From assembly GCF_009923995.1 (NCBI RefSeq), contig NZ_RFSK01000027.1, positions 1 to 64,000 of the forward strand: DNA of 64,000 nucleotides, written 5' to 3'. The position numbers were made by a program, and so were the translations under genes. Shown one piece after another: positions 9,680 to 18,671 of the stretch (positions are counted from its first letter, which is position 1; every line of letters starts with the position of its first letter). Source of the stretch: Janthinobacterium sp. (GTDB taxonomy: Bacteria; Pseudomonadota; Gammaproteobacteria; Burkholderiales; Burkholderiaceae_D). The notes under the pieces were generated by a model that had not been told where the DNA came from, ran no database searches, and saw only the letters and a list, made by a program, of their open reading frames with translations.

Positions 9680-12600
9680 TTGCGCGTGTGCCACCGAGAG
9701 TCGATTAAAATGGGCACTCCACAGCAAATGGCGTTGCCGCCCATTTCCGCGCGACAGTCACCCTACTCACCGATGCCAGCCCACCCGCTCCCGTCCAGCC
9801 ACCGCGCTTCCAGCTTCCGCGTCAGCGCCTGGCTATGCGGGTGGCTGTGCCTGTTCGGCCTGCTGGGCCTGGCGTGCGGGGCGCAGGCGCAGCCCGCCGC
9901 CACGCCGCTGCCGCTGACGGCGCAGGGCATCCACACCCTGGGCAGCGGCGCGCGTCTGTTTCTCGCCGGAGACGACAGCGCCGCCCCCGCCGATGCGGCC
10001 GCCCTGCCCGCCTGGCTGGCCCGCCAGCGCCCGGCCGCCGACGTCGACCTGTTCGGCGGCGCCTACTGGCTGCTGGCGCAGGTGCGCAACGACAGCAGCG
10101 AGACGGCCTGGGTCATCGACCCGAACGACACCCTGATCGACCTGGTCGACATCCACGTGTACGGCCCCGGCCAGCACGACGCGCCGCGCACCCTGCTGAC
10201 GGGCTACCAGCGCCCGCACGAGTATTTGCTGCACTACGGCAAGAACGTGCAGCTGGCGCCAGGCGCCACGTACGCCGTCCTGATCCGCTTTTCCAGCCCC
10301 TACTATGCGCGCGCGCCCATGTTCGGCGTGCAGACGCAGCAGGCGTACCGCAAGCTGGTGGGCAAGGAAAACTTCCTCATCGTCGCCTCCATCGGCGCCC
10401 TGCTGGCGCTGGGCCTGTTCAATTTCTTCATCTTTTCCATCACCCTGGAAAAAGCCTCGGCGTATTACGCGCTGTACGTGCTGACGTACGGCCTGGCCTG
10501 GGCCATGACCTTCCACGTCTTCGCCGACCTGTTCGACTGGCACCTGCTGCAGCTGCATTACGTGCCGTTTTTCCTGCTGCCCGTCTTCAGCACCCTGTTC
10601 TACATGCATTTCCTGCACCTGCGCGACCATTCCCCCCTGCTGTACCGCATCAGCAAGGTCAACCTGGTGCTGCCCCTGCTGCTCCTGCCCAGCTGCTACT
10701 TCGCGCTGCAGTATGCGCACGCGCTGGCCACCATCGCCATCAGCCTGTGGATGCTGCTGGCGCTCACCTGCGGCATCGTCGTCTGGCGCCGCGGCTACCA
10801 GCCGGCGCGCTTCTTCGTGCTGGCCTTCGTCGCCCTGATGCTGCCCGGCTTCCTGATCCTGCCCGCCAACCTGGGGCTGATGCCGGCCATGGTGGCCAAC
10901 GCCCAGCTGGTGACCCTGCTGGGCGGCACCCTGGACGGCCTGCTGCTGGCCTTTGCCCTGGCCGACCAGATCCGTTTGCTGCGCAACAACCTGGAACAGC
11001 GCGTGCGCGAGCGCACCCTGGCCCTGACCCTCAGCAACGACGCCCTGCTGACGGCCAAGGAACACGCGGAAGTGGTCAGCCGCCACCGCATCGATTTCCT
11101 CTCCGCCATGAGCCACGACATCCGCACGCCGCTGGCCGGCGTCATCGGCATGCTGAAGTTCGCCCTGCGCGACCAGTCCGTCAAGGGCCGCACGCAGGAA
11201 TACCTGCGCATCGGCCTGCACAACGGCGAGTCGCTCCTGACCATCCTCAACGACATCCTCGATTTCTCGAAGATCGACGCGGGCAAGCTGACCCTGGAAA
11301 CGCTGGACTTCGACCTGCTGGCGCTGATCGGCGACGCGGCCGGCATCGTGCAGGGCCAGGCCGACGCCAAGAGCCTGCTGCTGCGCCGCGAACTGGCGCT
11401 GGACCTGCCCCGCTACGTGCGCGCCGACCCGACCCGCCTGCGGCAGATCCTCATCAACCTGCTGGGCAATGCCCTGAAATTCACGGCCAATGGCGAAGTG
11501 CTGCTGGAAGTGCGGCGCGCCCGCGCGGCGCCGCGCCGCGATGGCCGCAGCCAGATCGACTTCGTCATCAGCGACACGGGCCCCGGCATCGATGCCGCCA
11601 CCTTGCCCCGCCTGTTCCAGAAATTCGAGCAGGCCGACCACTCCACCACGCGCCGCTACGGCGGCACGGGCCTGGGCCTGGCCATCTGCAAGGAGCTCGT
11701 CGAGCTGATGGGCGGCACGATCGGCGTGGAAAGCCGCGTCGGCATCGGTTCGCGCTTTCATTTCAGCCTGCCGCTGGCCGAGGGCAGCGCGCCGGCCGCG
11801 CATGACCGCCTGGCGCCGCGCCACGCGCGCCACGCCTGCCGCCTGCGCATCCTGTGCGCCGAAGACGTGCGCACCAACCAGATCATCATCGGCACCCTGC
11901 TGGAAAGCATGGGCCACGCCGTCACCATCGTCGACAACGGCGAGCAGGCGCTGCGCGCGCTGGGCACGGACGCCTACGATTGCGTGCTGATGGACGGCCG
12001 CATGCCGCTGATGGATGGCGAACAGGCCGCGCGCGTGATTCGCGACGGCGGCAACGCGCAGTTTGCCATTCCCGACGCGCAGATCCCCATCATCGCCCTG
12101 ACGGCCAACGCCAGCGAACATGACCGCCAGCGCTACCTGGCTTGCGGCATGGACGACTTCCTCAGCAAGCCCGTCGATGAAGCGCTGCTGTTCGACAAGC
12201 TCGATACCGTCATCGACCTGCTGCTGGCGCGCGGCCACGCGCTGCCGCCGGCCCTGCCCGACGCGGACGACGCGCTGGCGCGCCAGTTCGGCCTCGGCGG
12301 CGCCAGCGGGACACCCGGGGAGGCGGCGCCGTCACCGGCCGATCCCATGGCCGCGCCCGTGCACATCCTGCCGCTGGCGGGCCTGTCGCCGCAGCACTTG
12401 CAGCGCATCGCGCAAGCCTTCCTGATGGAAGCGCCGCGGCGCCTGGACCTGGCCTGCCACGCCGTGCGCGACGGCAACGCCAGCGCGGCGGCGGCCGCCT
12501 TCCATGCCCTGAAAGGCAGCGCCGGCTACCTGAGCCGCCCTACCCTGCACGGCCTGTGCCACCAGATGGAAACCCTGGCGTCAAACGGCCAGCTCGATAG

Positions 12601-12685
12601 CGTGGAGCAGTTCCTGCCGCAGCTGCAGGCGGCGCTGGACGAGGCGCGCCGCGACCTGCGCGCGCCGGCCGACGCCGTCGACTAA
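9680..12685 (+). CDS. hybrid sensor histidine kinase (7TMR-DISM, HisKA, HATPase, REC, Hpt)
   Basis: Up to 1001 residues; the start is uncertain. ATGs at 9680, 9710, 9728 and 9773 are all possible, and the last gives the most usual signal peptide before WLCLFGLLGLACGAQAQ. A periplasmic 7TMR-DISMED2-like region (about 75-230) is followed by seven membrane segments (about 235-435) and a short coil. Then come HisKA with the H-box SHDIRTP (His about 479), an ATPase with NALKF, DTGPGID and GGTGLGLAI, a receiver with acceptor Asp in VLMDGRMP (about 772), and a C-terminal Hpt domain with AFHALKGSAG (His about 942). All residues for a complete internal phosphorelay are present. No partner response regulator is adjacent. 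Confidence 0.92.
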   Translation: MRVCHRESIKMGTPQQMALPPISARQSPYSPMPAHPLPSSHRASSFRVSAWLCGWLCLFGLLGLACGAQAQPAATPLPLTAQGIHTLGSGARLFLAGDDSAAPADAAALPAWLARQRPAADVDLFGGAYWLLAQVRNDSSETAWVIDPNDTLIDLVDIHVYGPGQHDAPRTLLTGYQRPHEYLLHYGKNVQLAPGATYAVLIRFSSPYYARAPMFGVQTQQAYRKLVGKENFLIVASIGALLALGLFNFFIFSITLEKASAYYALYVLTYGLAWAMTFHVFADLFDWHLLQLHYVPFFLLPVFSTLFYMHFLHLRDHSPLLYRISKVNLVLPLLLLPSCYFALQYAHALATIAISLWMLLALTCGIVVWRRGYQPARFFVLAFVALMLPGFLILPANLGLMPAMVANAQLVTLLGGTLDGLLLAFALADQIRLLRNNLEQRVRERTLALTLSNDALLTAKEHAEVVSRHRIDFLSAMSHDIRTPLAGVIGMLKFALRDQSVKGRTQEYLRIGLHNGESLLTILNDILDFSKIDAGKLTLETLDFDLLALIGDAAGIVQGQADAKSLLLRRELALDLPRYVRADPTRLRQILINLLGNALKFTANGEVLLEVRRARAAPRRDGRSQIDFVISDTGPGIDAATLPRLFQKFEQADHSTTRRYGGTGLGLAICKELVELMGGTIGVESRVGIGSRFHFSLPLAEGSAPAAHDRLAPRHARHACRLRILCAEDVRTNQIIIGTLLESMGHAVTIVDNGEQALRALGTDAYDCVLMDGRMPLMDGEQAARVIRDGGNAQFAIPDAQIPIIALTANASEHDRQRYLACGMDDFLSKPVDEALLFDKLDTVIDLLLARGHALPPALPDADDALARQFGLGGASGTPGEAAPSPADPMAAPVHILPLAGLSPQHLQRIAQAFLMEAPRRLDLACHAVRDGNASAAAAAFHALKGSAGYLSRPTLHGLCHQMETLASNGQLDSVEQFLPQLQAALDEARRDLRAPADAVD

Positions 12686-12687
12686 GC

Positions 12688-12852
12688 AGGTCGCAATAAA
12701 TTAGTGTGCTTTCTGACTTCCATCACCGGCGTCCTGCAAGGTGGCCGACGAGGCTTGCCCGCCGCTGGCAGTGCCCGCACTGCGTCGCAACGGGCGCCTT
12801 GCAGCGCATCCGGCGCTGTTCTTCATGACTTCACAATCCTTTCCCACGACCT
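12688..12852 (+). repeat. structured dispersed repeat, copy B
   Basis: Inverted partner of 7968-8132. It starts three bases after the kinase stop codon and ends just before the 3' end of the convergent esterase gene. The outer arms are CTGCAAGGTG and CGCCTTGCAG. The difference from copy A changes a U-A pair to U-G in RNA and so keeps the stem. The inner hairpin GCAGTG-CCCG-CACTGC is unchanged. Here it may serve as a transcript end, but no T-tract is present. Confidence 0.75.
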
Positions 12853-12854
12853 GA

Positions 12855-13769
12855 TCAGCGGCCGGCCTCAGCGGCCAGCCAGCCATTCGTGCGCAGCCAC
12901 GCCAGCAGCAACGCCGGCCAGGCGGCCGGTTCGCTGCCCTTGCGGCCCAGGCCCCAGCCATGGCCGCCCTGCTGGAACTGGTGCAGTTCCACGGGCACGC
13001 CCGCGCGGCGCAGGGCGGCGGCCATCAGCGTGCTGTTCTCGGGAGGGGAAATCGGGTCGTCGAGCGCCTGCGCGAGGAAGACGGGCGGCGTGCGCGCGTC
13101 CACCTGCAGTTCCACCGACAGCGCGTCGCGCGCCGCCTGCGCGGGATGGGCGCCCAGCAGCTCCTTCTTCGCATGCGTCGTGTCGAACGGCGCCTGCATG
13201 GTCAGCACGGGATACAGCAGCACGGCAAAATCGGGCCGCGCCGAGACGCGGTCTGCCGCATCGACAGGTGCATAGCGGGCCGCATCCGGTTCGACGGCCG
13301 TCATGCCGGCCAGGTGCGCGCCGGCGGAAAAACCCAGCATGCCGATGCGCGCCGGGTCGATGCGCCACTCGGCGGCGCGCGCGCGGATGACGCGCATGGC
13401 GCGCTGGCCATCCTGGAACGGCGCGGCCACCCCGCCGCCCTCCTGCGGCAGGCGGTACACGAGTTCAAAGGCCGTGATGCCCTGCGCCTGCAGCCAGGCG
13501 GCGGCCGGGCCGCTCTCCTTGCCCGCCTCGATGTGCGCATAGCCGCCGCCGCTGACCAGCAGCATGGCCATGCCGTTGGGCTGCGCGGGACGGTGCACGA
13601 GCAGGTAGGGCTGCGCCACCTGCGTGATGGAGCCTTTCGCGCTGTCGCGCTGCGGACCGGGCGCCGCACCGCCGGGCGGCGCGCCGGGCCACAGGAGTAG
13701 CGCGCCTGCCGGCGCGGCGTGCGCCGGCAGGTGGAGGAAGGCCAGACAAAGCAGCAGCAGGCGTTTCAT
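12855..13769 (-). CDS. secreted alpha/beta hydrolase (carbohydrate-esterase-like)
   Basis: About 304 residues from MKRLLLLCLAFLHLPAHA, a clear signal peptide; two further codons upstream give another ATG at 13775. The fold follows from the oxyanion segment VSGGGYAHIEAGKE and the nucleophile elbow GFSAGAHLAG (Ser). The acid is in ALDDPISP (Asp) and the base in GGHGWGLG (His). These match secreted acetyl-xylan-esterase/BD-FAE-type and dienelactone-hydrolase-like enzymes. An acetyl or feruloyl sugar esterase is the best guess, with substrate unknown. It sits upstream of, and on the same strand as, nothing obviously related; the next gene upstream is the decarboxylase/oxidoreductase fusion, 39 bases away. 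Confidence 0.8.
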   Translation of the reverse strand: MKRLLLLCLAFLHLPAHAAPAGALLLWPGAPPGGAAPGPQRDSAKGSITQVAQPYLLVHRPAQPNGMAMLLVSGGGYAHIEAGKESGPAAAWLQAQGITAFELVYRLPQEGGGVAAPFQDGQRAMRVIRARAAEWRIDPARIGMLGFSAGAHLAGMTAVEPDAARYAPVDAADRVSARPDFAVLLYPVLTMQAPFDTTHAKKELLGAHPAQAARDALSVELQVDARTPPVFLAQALDDPISPPENSTLMAAALRRAGVPVELHQFQQGGHGWGLGRKGSEPAAWPALLLAWLRTNGWLAAEAGR

Positions 13770-13808
13770 AGGCAAGCTCGCGCAGGAGTCAATGAAACGC
13801 CATCATAC

Positions 13809-16800
13809 CTAGAAGTCCGTCTCGCCCTGGATCACGGCCGGATAGCCCGTCATGGCGCGCGACGTCTGCATGCCCGCCATCACGGCCGCTTCCACGCAGC
13901 CCGCGTTGATGCCCGTCCTGATCCAGTCGCCCGTGAGGAACAGGTTGGAAAAGCCCGACTGGTCGGTGGCCAGCCGGTACTGCGTGCTGTTCACCACCGA
14001 CATGACGTAGCGCTCGGACGGGTCGACGTTGGCGCGCCAGTACTGGCTGTCGAAACGCGCCGCGCCCGCCCCCTCCTTCGCGTCGACCAGCCATTGCCAC
14101 GGGAACGCGCCCGGCGCGCCCGCCTCGGGCCACAGGGCGCCGATCTCGCGCTCGAGCTGGTGCAGCGCCCCCTCCTTGGCGCGCTGCGCGCAGCGGGCGG
14201 GGAAATCCGCGTCGGTGACGGGCGGATAGCTGTCGACGGGGAAGGCGCTGCAAAAATAGGAGACGTTCTTCGGCTCCAGCCCCGCCGGCCAGTCCTCGCG
14301 CGCCAGCAGCTGGTCCATCGGCGCCCACGTGTCGTACGGCTCCGTGAAGGCCGACAGCACGGGCTGCTGGCCTTGCGGCTGCGTGGTCCAGCCCATCTGC
14401 GCCAGGTTCTTGTTGAGCCATACCTGGTACGCCTGCGTGGCGACGGTCTTCACCTTCTCGGCGCTCAAGCGCAGGGCCGGGCTTTGCGCCAGCAGCTGCG
14501 GGCACAGGGCGGGCAACGAGCCGATGGAAATGCCGAACACCACCTTGTCGAAGTCCACGCCTTTTCTTAACACCGTGGCGGGCAGCGGCTGGCCGAACGC
14601 CTGCTGGTACTGCTGCGGCCAGTCGCTCCAGTACGACTCCAGGTTGACGTCCTTTTCCTGCAGCAGGGCCGCCTGGGCCGGGTCGAGCTGCGCGTAGTCG
14701 GGCGCGCTGGGCCAGCAGGCCAGGTCCTTCACGTCCACCAGCGGCGCGTAGCCGGCGCCCGGGTCCCGCAGCTGCACCTGCTCGGTGATGCGGATGCTGT
14801 CGATGTCGCCCGCGCCCGGCACCAGCTCTTCCACGCGCTGGAAGAACTTGAACTTGACGCCGCGCTTTTCCAGCACTTCGTACAGGGGCGTGAAGATGGT
14901 GTCGCCCATGCCCGCCTGCATCTTGAACATGATGCCGCCCTTGTAGGCCAGGCCGATGCGCGCCATCGCCCGCAGCAGCGTCCCCGCCTCGATGTTCGGC
15001 CGGGCGAAATCGCCGCCCTCGTAGGCGAACACCAGGTCGTAGAAGCCGCGCACGGGCGCCGAATTGACGCTGAACTGCTCGTCGCCGCCATGCTTGCGCA
15101 GCCAGTCGCGGAAATCGATGTCGTTGATGACGTCGAAGCCGTTCCTGAAGACGCCATCCTGGAACATGCCCTTCATGACGGTGATGCCCAGGTCCAGGCA
15201 GATGAACAGGCGGCGCAGTTCGTCGTCGCCGTCGATCAGCGCGCGGTAGCGCAGGCGCAGCCAGGCGCGGATGCCGTTCAGGGTACTGGCCAGCAGCTGG
15301 TGGCGGGCCTGGTCGTGGCGCGCGGAGTCGGGCGCCAGGTCGGCCACCAGCGCCACCAGCGCGCCCACGGACAGGCCCACGTCCAGCCCCAGCTCGTCGG
15401 CCTGGCCCACCACCTCGTCGGCCAGGCGGCGCAGCCAGCCCGGCCACACGCCCTCACCCTGCGAGGCGCTGGCGCGCACGATGCGCGCGTCGGCGTCGGC
15501 CACTTGCCGGATCTGGCGTATCCACTGCTCGATCCAGCCCACCATGGCCACGGCCATCTGCCACAGGGTGACGTCCTCGCCGCCCTCGCCCGGCTCGCCC
15601 GGCAAGGTGGGAAAGACGATGGACCAGTTGCGCCACTGTCCCTTCACGTCCTCGGACAGGGCCACGTAATCGTGCTGCTTGAAGGCGTCGCGCCAGGTGT
15701 CCAGCGGGCTGCCTGGCGGGCGATCGAGGCTGGCATAGGCTTCCTTGATCATCCTGAAGGCATTCGCATAGAAGCCGAACCAGATGTGCAGGCCGTGCTC
15801 CTCGATGCGCTGGCCCGCCTGCGCATTGCGCCCGCTGGCGCCCTTGCCGCCCAGTCGCCAGCCCAGCTGGTAGACGGTGATGTCGTGCTGGTTTTGCCAG
15901 CCCGGCTGGTTGGTCAGGTAATACGCCGTCGTCATGGCCGCCACGCCGCCGCCGAGGATGGCGATCTTTTCCGGCGCGATCTGCGAATTGTCGACCAGTT
16001 CCTCGCCCGGCATGGCCGTGAAATCGAAGTTGACGTTGAACGGCAGGATGGCCGCCTGCGGCCCCAGTTGCAGGCCCAGGGTCTGGTCCAGCGGGAAGCT
16101 GTCGAAGGCATGCAGCGTGCATTCGTACTCGTAGCCCAGCAGGCGCGCGCTGTGCAGGCGGTTGATCTCGGCCGGCGCCGCCACCAGGGCCTGGTACACG
16201 GCTTTCACGCCCGCGCTGTCGGGGAATTGCTTGAGGAAGATCTGGTCGATGCGGGGATTGCGCAGCAACGACAGGATATCGGCCCAGCCGGCCTGGTCCA
16301 TGTCGAAGAAATCGGGGATGGAAAGGAAGATCTGGAACGCCTGCTCGATGAGTTCGAGGAAGCTGTTGACGGGTTTATGCTGGCCCGTCTGCACGGTGGC
16401 ATTGACTTCCAGCAGCGGATGCAGGGCCAGTTTCGTTTCCGGCGAAAAATGCTGGAAACCCTTGGCGGCCACGGAACAGCGCAGCGGCTCGCTGCCGGCG
16501 GCCGGTATTTCGTACTCGCACAGGTATTTCGGATAGCCGAACAGCTCGCGCCCGTTGATCAGGGCCATGGCGTCGTCCACGAAGATGTGGCAGGGGTACC
16601 AGTAGATATGCGCCAGCTTGCCCTTGTCATCCATCTGGCCCACCATGATCCAGGTGACGATATCCACCTCCGTGATCCAGCCCTTGGCCTGGTCGACGGG
16701 GTTGGCGGAATCGGCATGGTTGACGCGCGTAAAGGTCAGCATCACATACGGCGACAGTACCTTCAGGGTCATCCTGCTGCCCGCCACCTGGTTCAGGGTG

Positions 16801-16946
16801 GTGTTGACGGTGGCCTGCAGCTTCGCCAGGTCGCCCTTGACGAAATAGCCGAACATTTCAGACTGTTTCAATTGCAGCGGCGCATGCATCATCACCGAAC
16901 CGCCCTGGTAGATATACGAAGGTCTTGCCGAAGGTATCGCCGTCAT
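13809..16946 (-). CDS. fusion of acetoacetate-decarboxylase-like domain and FAD-dependent oxidoreductase
   Basis: 1045 residues starting after a strong ribosome site (GGAGG). Residues about 20-300 resemble acetoacetate decarboxylase. The segment INGRELFGYPKYLCEYEI has the REXXGYPK signature whose Lys forms the Schiff base in that family. From about 330 the protein is an FAD-binding oxidoreductase of the phytoene/zeta-carotene desaturase or amine oxidase type. It has the dinucleotide motif KIAILGGGVAAMTTAYYL, the GWRLGGKGASGRN block and EEHGLHIWFGFYANAF. The C-terminus has the FAD-closing FLTGDWIRTGINAGCVEAAV. No signal peptide is seen. The reaction is unknown; the fusion suggests sequential oxidation and decarboxylation of one substrate, or pigment/terpenoid chemistry. 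It is divergent from the HD hydrolase gene across 218 bases. Confidence 0.78.
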   Translation of the reverse strand: MTAIPSARPSYIYQGGSVMMHAPLQLKQSEMFGYFVKGDLAKLQATVNTTLNQVAGSRMTLKVLSPYVMLTFTRVNHADSANPVDQAKGWITEVDIVTWIMVGQMDDKGKLAHIYWYPCHIFVDDAMALINGRELFGYPKYLCEYEIPAAGSEPLRCSVAAKGFQHFSPETKLALHPLLEVNATVQTGQHKPVNSFLELIEQAFQIFLSIPDFFDMDQAGWADILSLLRNPRIDQIFLKQFPDSAGVKAVYQALVAAPAEINRLHSARLLGYEYECTLHAFDSFPLDQTLGLQLGPQAAILPFNVNFDFTAMPGEELVDNSQIAPEKIAILGGGVAAMTTAYYLTNQPGWQNQHDITVYQLGWRLGGKGASGRNAQAGQRIEEHGLHIWFGFYANAFRMIKEAYASLDRPPGSPLDTWRDAFKQHDYVALSEDVKGQWRNWSIVFPTLPGEPGEGGEDVTLWQMAVAMVGWIEQWIRQIRQVADADARIVRASASQGEGVWPGWLRRLADEVVGQADELGLDVGLSVGALVALVADLAPDSARHDQARHQLLASTLNGIRAWLRLRYRALIDGDDELRRLFICLDLGITVMKGMFQDGVFRNGFDVINDIDFRDWLRKHGGDEQFSVNSAPVRGFYDLVFAYEGGDFARPNIEAGTLLRAMARIGLAYKGGIMFKMQAGMGDTIFTPLYEVLEKRGVKFKFFQRVEELVPGAGDIDSIRITEQVQLRDPGAGYAPLVDVKDLACWPSAPDYAQLDPAQAALLQEKDVNLESYWSDWPQQYQQAFGQPLPATVLRKGVDFDKVVFGISIGSLPALCPQLLAQSPALRLSAEKVKTVATQAYQVWLNKNLAQMGWTTQPQGQQPVLSAFTEPYDTWAPMDQLLAREDWPAGLEPKNVSYFCSAFPVDSYPPVTDADFPARCAQRAKEGALHQLEREIGALWPEAGAPGAFPWQWLVDAKEGAGAARFDSQYWRANVDPSERYVMSVVNSTQYRLATDQSGFSNLFLTGDWIRTGINAGCVEAAVMAGMQTSRAMTGYPAVIQGETDF

Positions 16947-17164
16947 TGCCCTGCCTCCAAAGTCAGTTTCAGAAAAACAAGATTGCTATAGTGTATTTGA
17001 GAAAGAACAATGAATGATATGAAATAAATTAAAGGATTTGCCAAGATGCATAGGCTCAGCAGGAAAGAGGTGTGCGGGAAACGCGAAACGGGAGGCGACG
17101 GCAGGCGCACGCCATCCGGTGTAGGATGGGGCATCACGCATCCGCAAGCGAGCTGAGTAAAGCA

Positions 17165-17707
17165 ATGATTACCACCGATTATGTGTCCACTTTTTCCGGC
17201 AACCGTTTTTACCCGCTGCGCCCGCACATCGACAAGGTCGCCATCGAGGACATCGCCCATGGCCTGGCCTACCAGTGCCGCTTCAATGGCCAGACGCAGG
17301 TGTTTTATTCGATCGCCCAGCACAGCCTGATCGTCGCCAGCCTGGTGCCGCCGTCCCTGCGCCTGGCGGCCCTGCTGCACGACGCGGCCGAAGCCTACCT
17401 GGGCGACATGGTGAAGCCGCTGAAAGTGCTGCTGCCCGAATTTGCCGCGCTGGAAGACAAGGTCAGCGCCATCATCGCCGCCACGTATGGCATCGACTTT
17501 TCCGATTACGCGCCCATCAAGCGGGCCGACCTGATCGCGCTGGCCACGGAAAAGCGCGACTTGATGCCCCATTCGGCCGAGCGCTGGGCCTACCTTGACG
17601 GCATCGCCCCCTTGCCCGGTATAATCGACGTCATGGGACCGGCCGAAGCCAAGCAGCGCTTCCTGCTCGCGTTTGCCGAACTGGCAAGGGAGGGCATGGC
17701 CGCCTGA
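17165..17707 (+). CDS. HD-domain phosphohydrolase (YfbR-like)
   Basis: 180 residues from MITTDYVSTFSGNRFYPL. A longer frame back to 17072 exists but is poor. Metal-binding HD residues are seen in YSIAQHSLIVA (His), LAALLHDAAEAYLGD (His-Asp) and a downstream Asp in KRADLIALATEKRDL. This pattern fits small HD hydrolases such as the nucleotidase YfbR, which removes phosphate from deoxynucleoside monophosphates in the cytoplasm. The substrate is not proven. It stands alone, divergent from the decarboxylase fusion and followed by a DnaA-box-rich intergenic region. Confidence 0.8.
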   Translation: MITTDYVSTFSGNRFYPLRPHIDKVAIEDIAHGLAYQCRFNGQTQVFYSIAQHSLIVASLVPPSLRLAALLHDAAEAYLGDMVKPLKVLLPEFAALEDKVSAIIAATYGIDFSDYAPIKRADLIALATEKRDLMPHSAERWAYLDGIAPLPGIIDVMGPAEAKQRFLLAFAELAREGMAA

Positions 17708-18068
17708 ACGGCTGTCCCCGGCCGGGCCAGCGGACGCCAAGTCCCGGTTTTTACACGGCTTTTTTAGATATCCACAGCAACTGTGGATAAAGTTGTTGAT
17801 AAGCCCCTCTTGACAAGCCGCAACGCCAGCATTGATGCGGGTTTCAACAATTTGCTGATTTCACAGGCAATTTTTTACCCCAATGAAATCAATGACTTGC
17901 AATCATGAATTTGCGCTGGAGCAAAGTTGCGCTACCGCCATGAAAATATATTTCGCCGCCCCTGCGCGGCCGGGGCCAGCCGGGTTTTGTAAGAACGGCA
18001 TTGTTTTGACAAACCTTGCGGACTGGCATAGTGTGGAGTGAAGGGGGACGATCAACGTTGGAATCTGC
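17708..18068. other. intergenic region with DnaA-box-like element 1
   Basis: 361 bases without a gene, AT-rich from about 17745. It holds three DnaA-like 8-9-mers: TATCCACA (17769-17776), TGTGGATAA (17782-17790) and TGTTGATAA (17794-17802). The first two form a perfect hairpin (TATCCACAG-caa-CTGTGGATA). The whole stretch from about 17755 to 17960 is similar to 18819-19010, on the other side of the receiver gene. Confidence 0.7.
17755..17960 (+). repeat. origin-like direct repeat, copy 1 (three DnaA-like boxes)
   Basis: Box order and spacing are identical in both copies: 8-mer, 5-base gap, 8-mer in inverse orientation, 4-base gap, 8-mer. TGTGGATAA is the complement of the perfect DnaA box TTATCCACA. 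AT-rich sequence follows, as in a DNA-unwinding region. No dnaA, dnaN, rep or par gene is nearby, so this is not evidence for the chromosomal origin. Confidence 0.6.
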
Positions 18069-18671
18069 ATGAATATGGATAGCGACAGCACCGCCAAGGC
18101 GGCGGACGAACCGGACTGGCTGATGGACGAGCCGCTGGAGCATGCCGGCACCGCATCCGAGGCCGCCAGCGCACCGTTGCCATGGCGCGTGCTGATCGTC
18201 GACGATGATGTCGACGTGCACGTGGTGACCAAGTTCGCCCTCAGCCAGGCCAGCTTCCAGGGGCGCAGGCTCAGTTTCCTGCATGCGTATTCGGGTGCCG
18301 AGGCGCTGGCCGTGCTGCGCAGCACGCCCGACATCGCCGTCGTGCTGCTCGACGTCATCATGGAAACCCAGGATGCGGGCCTGCAGGTGGCACGCCAGAT
18401 CCGCGAAGAGCTGCACAACAGCGCCGTGCGCATCATCCTGCGCACGGGCCAGCCGGGCCAGGCGCTGGAGCACCGCATCATCATCGATTACGACATCAAC
18501 GATTTCTGGTGCAAGACCGACCTGACCACGCGCAAGCTGTTTACCACCGTCATCGCCTCGCTGCGCACCTACGCCACCCTGCGCGAAGCCGAGCAGCAGG
18601 TCGCCGACCTGGCCGCAGCCCTGGCCCGGCAAGGCGGCTCGACCCCGCCGCCGCCCGCCGGCACGCCCTGA
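18069..18671 (+). CDS. stand-alone receiver protein of the DUF3369-associated type
   Basis: 200 residues. After an acidic 38-residue leader comes a receiver domain with the acidic pocket in LIVDDDVDVHVVT. The phospho-acceptor Asp is in VVLLDVIMETQDAGL, the conserved Thr/Ser in ILRTGQPGQA and the Lys in DFWCKTDLTTRKLF. The phrases TGQPGQ, DYDIND and KTxLT are typical of the receiver that precedes DUF3369 and HD-GYP output domains. Here the chain ends after a short helical, Pro-rich tail with no output domain. It could act by protein-protein contact, or be a remnant of a longer regulator. It is flanked on both sides by copies of the DnaA-box-like element. Confidence 0.8.
   Translation: MNMDSDSTAKAADEPDWLMDEPLEHAGTASEAASAPLPWRVLIVDDDVDVHVVTKFALSQASFQGRRLSFLHAYSGAEALAVLRSTPDIAVVLLDVIMETQDAGLQVARQIREELHNSAVRIILRTGQPGQALEHRIIIDYDINDFWCKTDLTTRKLFTTVIASLRTYATLREAEQQVADLAAALARQGGSTPPPPAGTP

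Noticed and set aside
9833-12238. An 801-residue open frame opposite the hybrid kinase
   Set aside because: Rich in Gln, Ala, Val and Gly without any domain; the plus strand carries every kinase motif in order.
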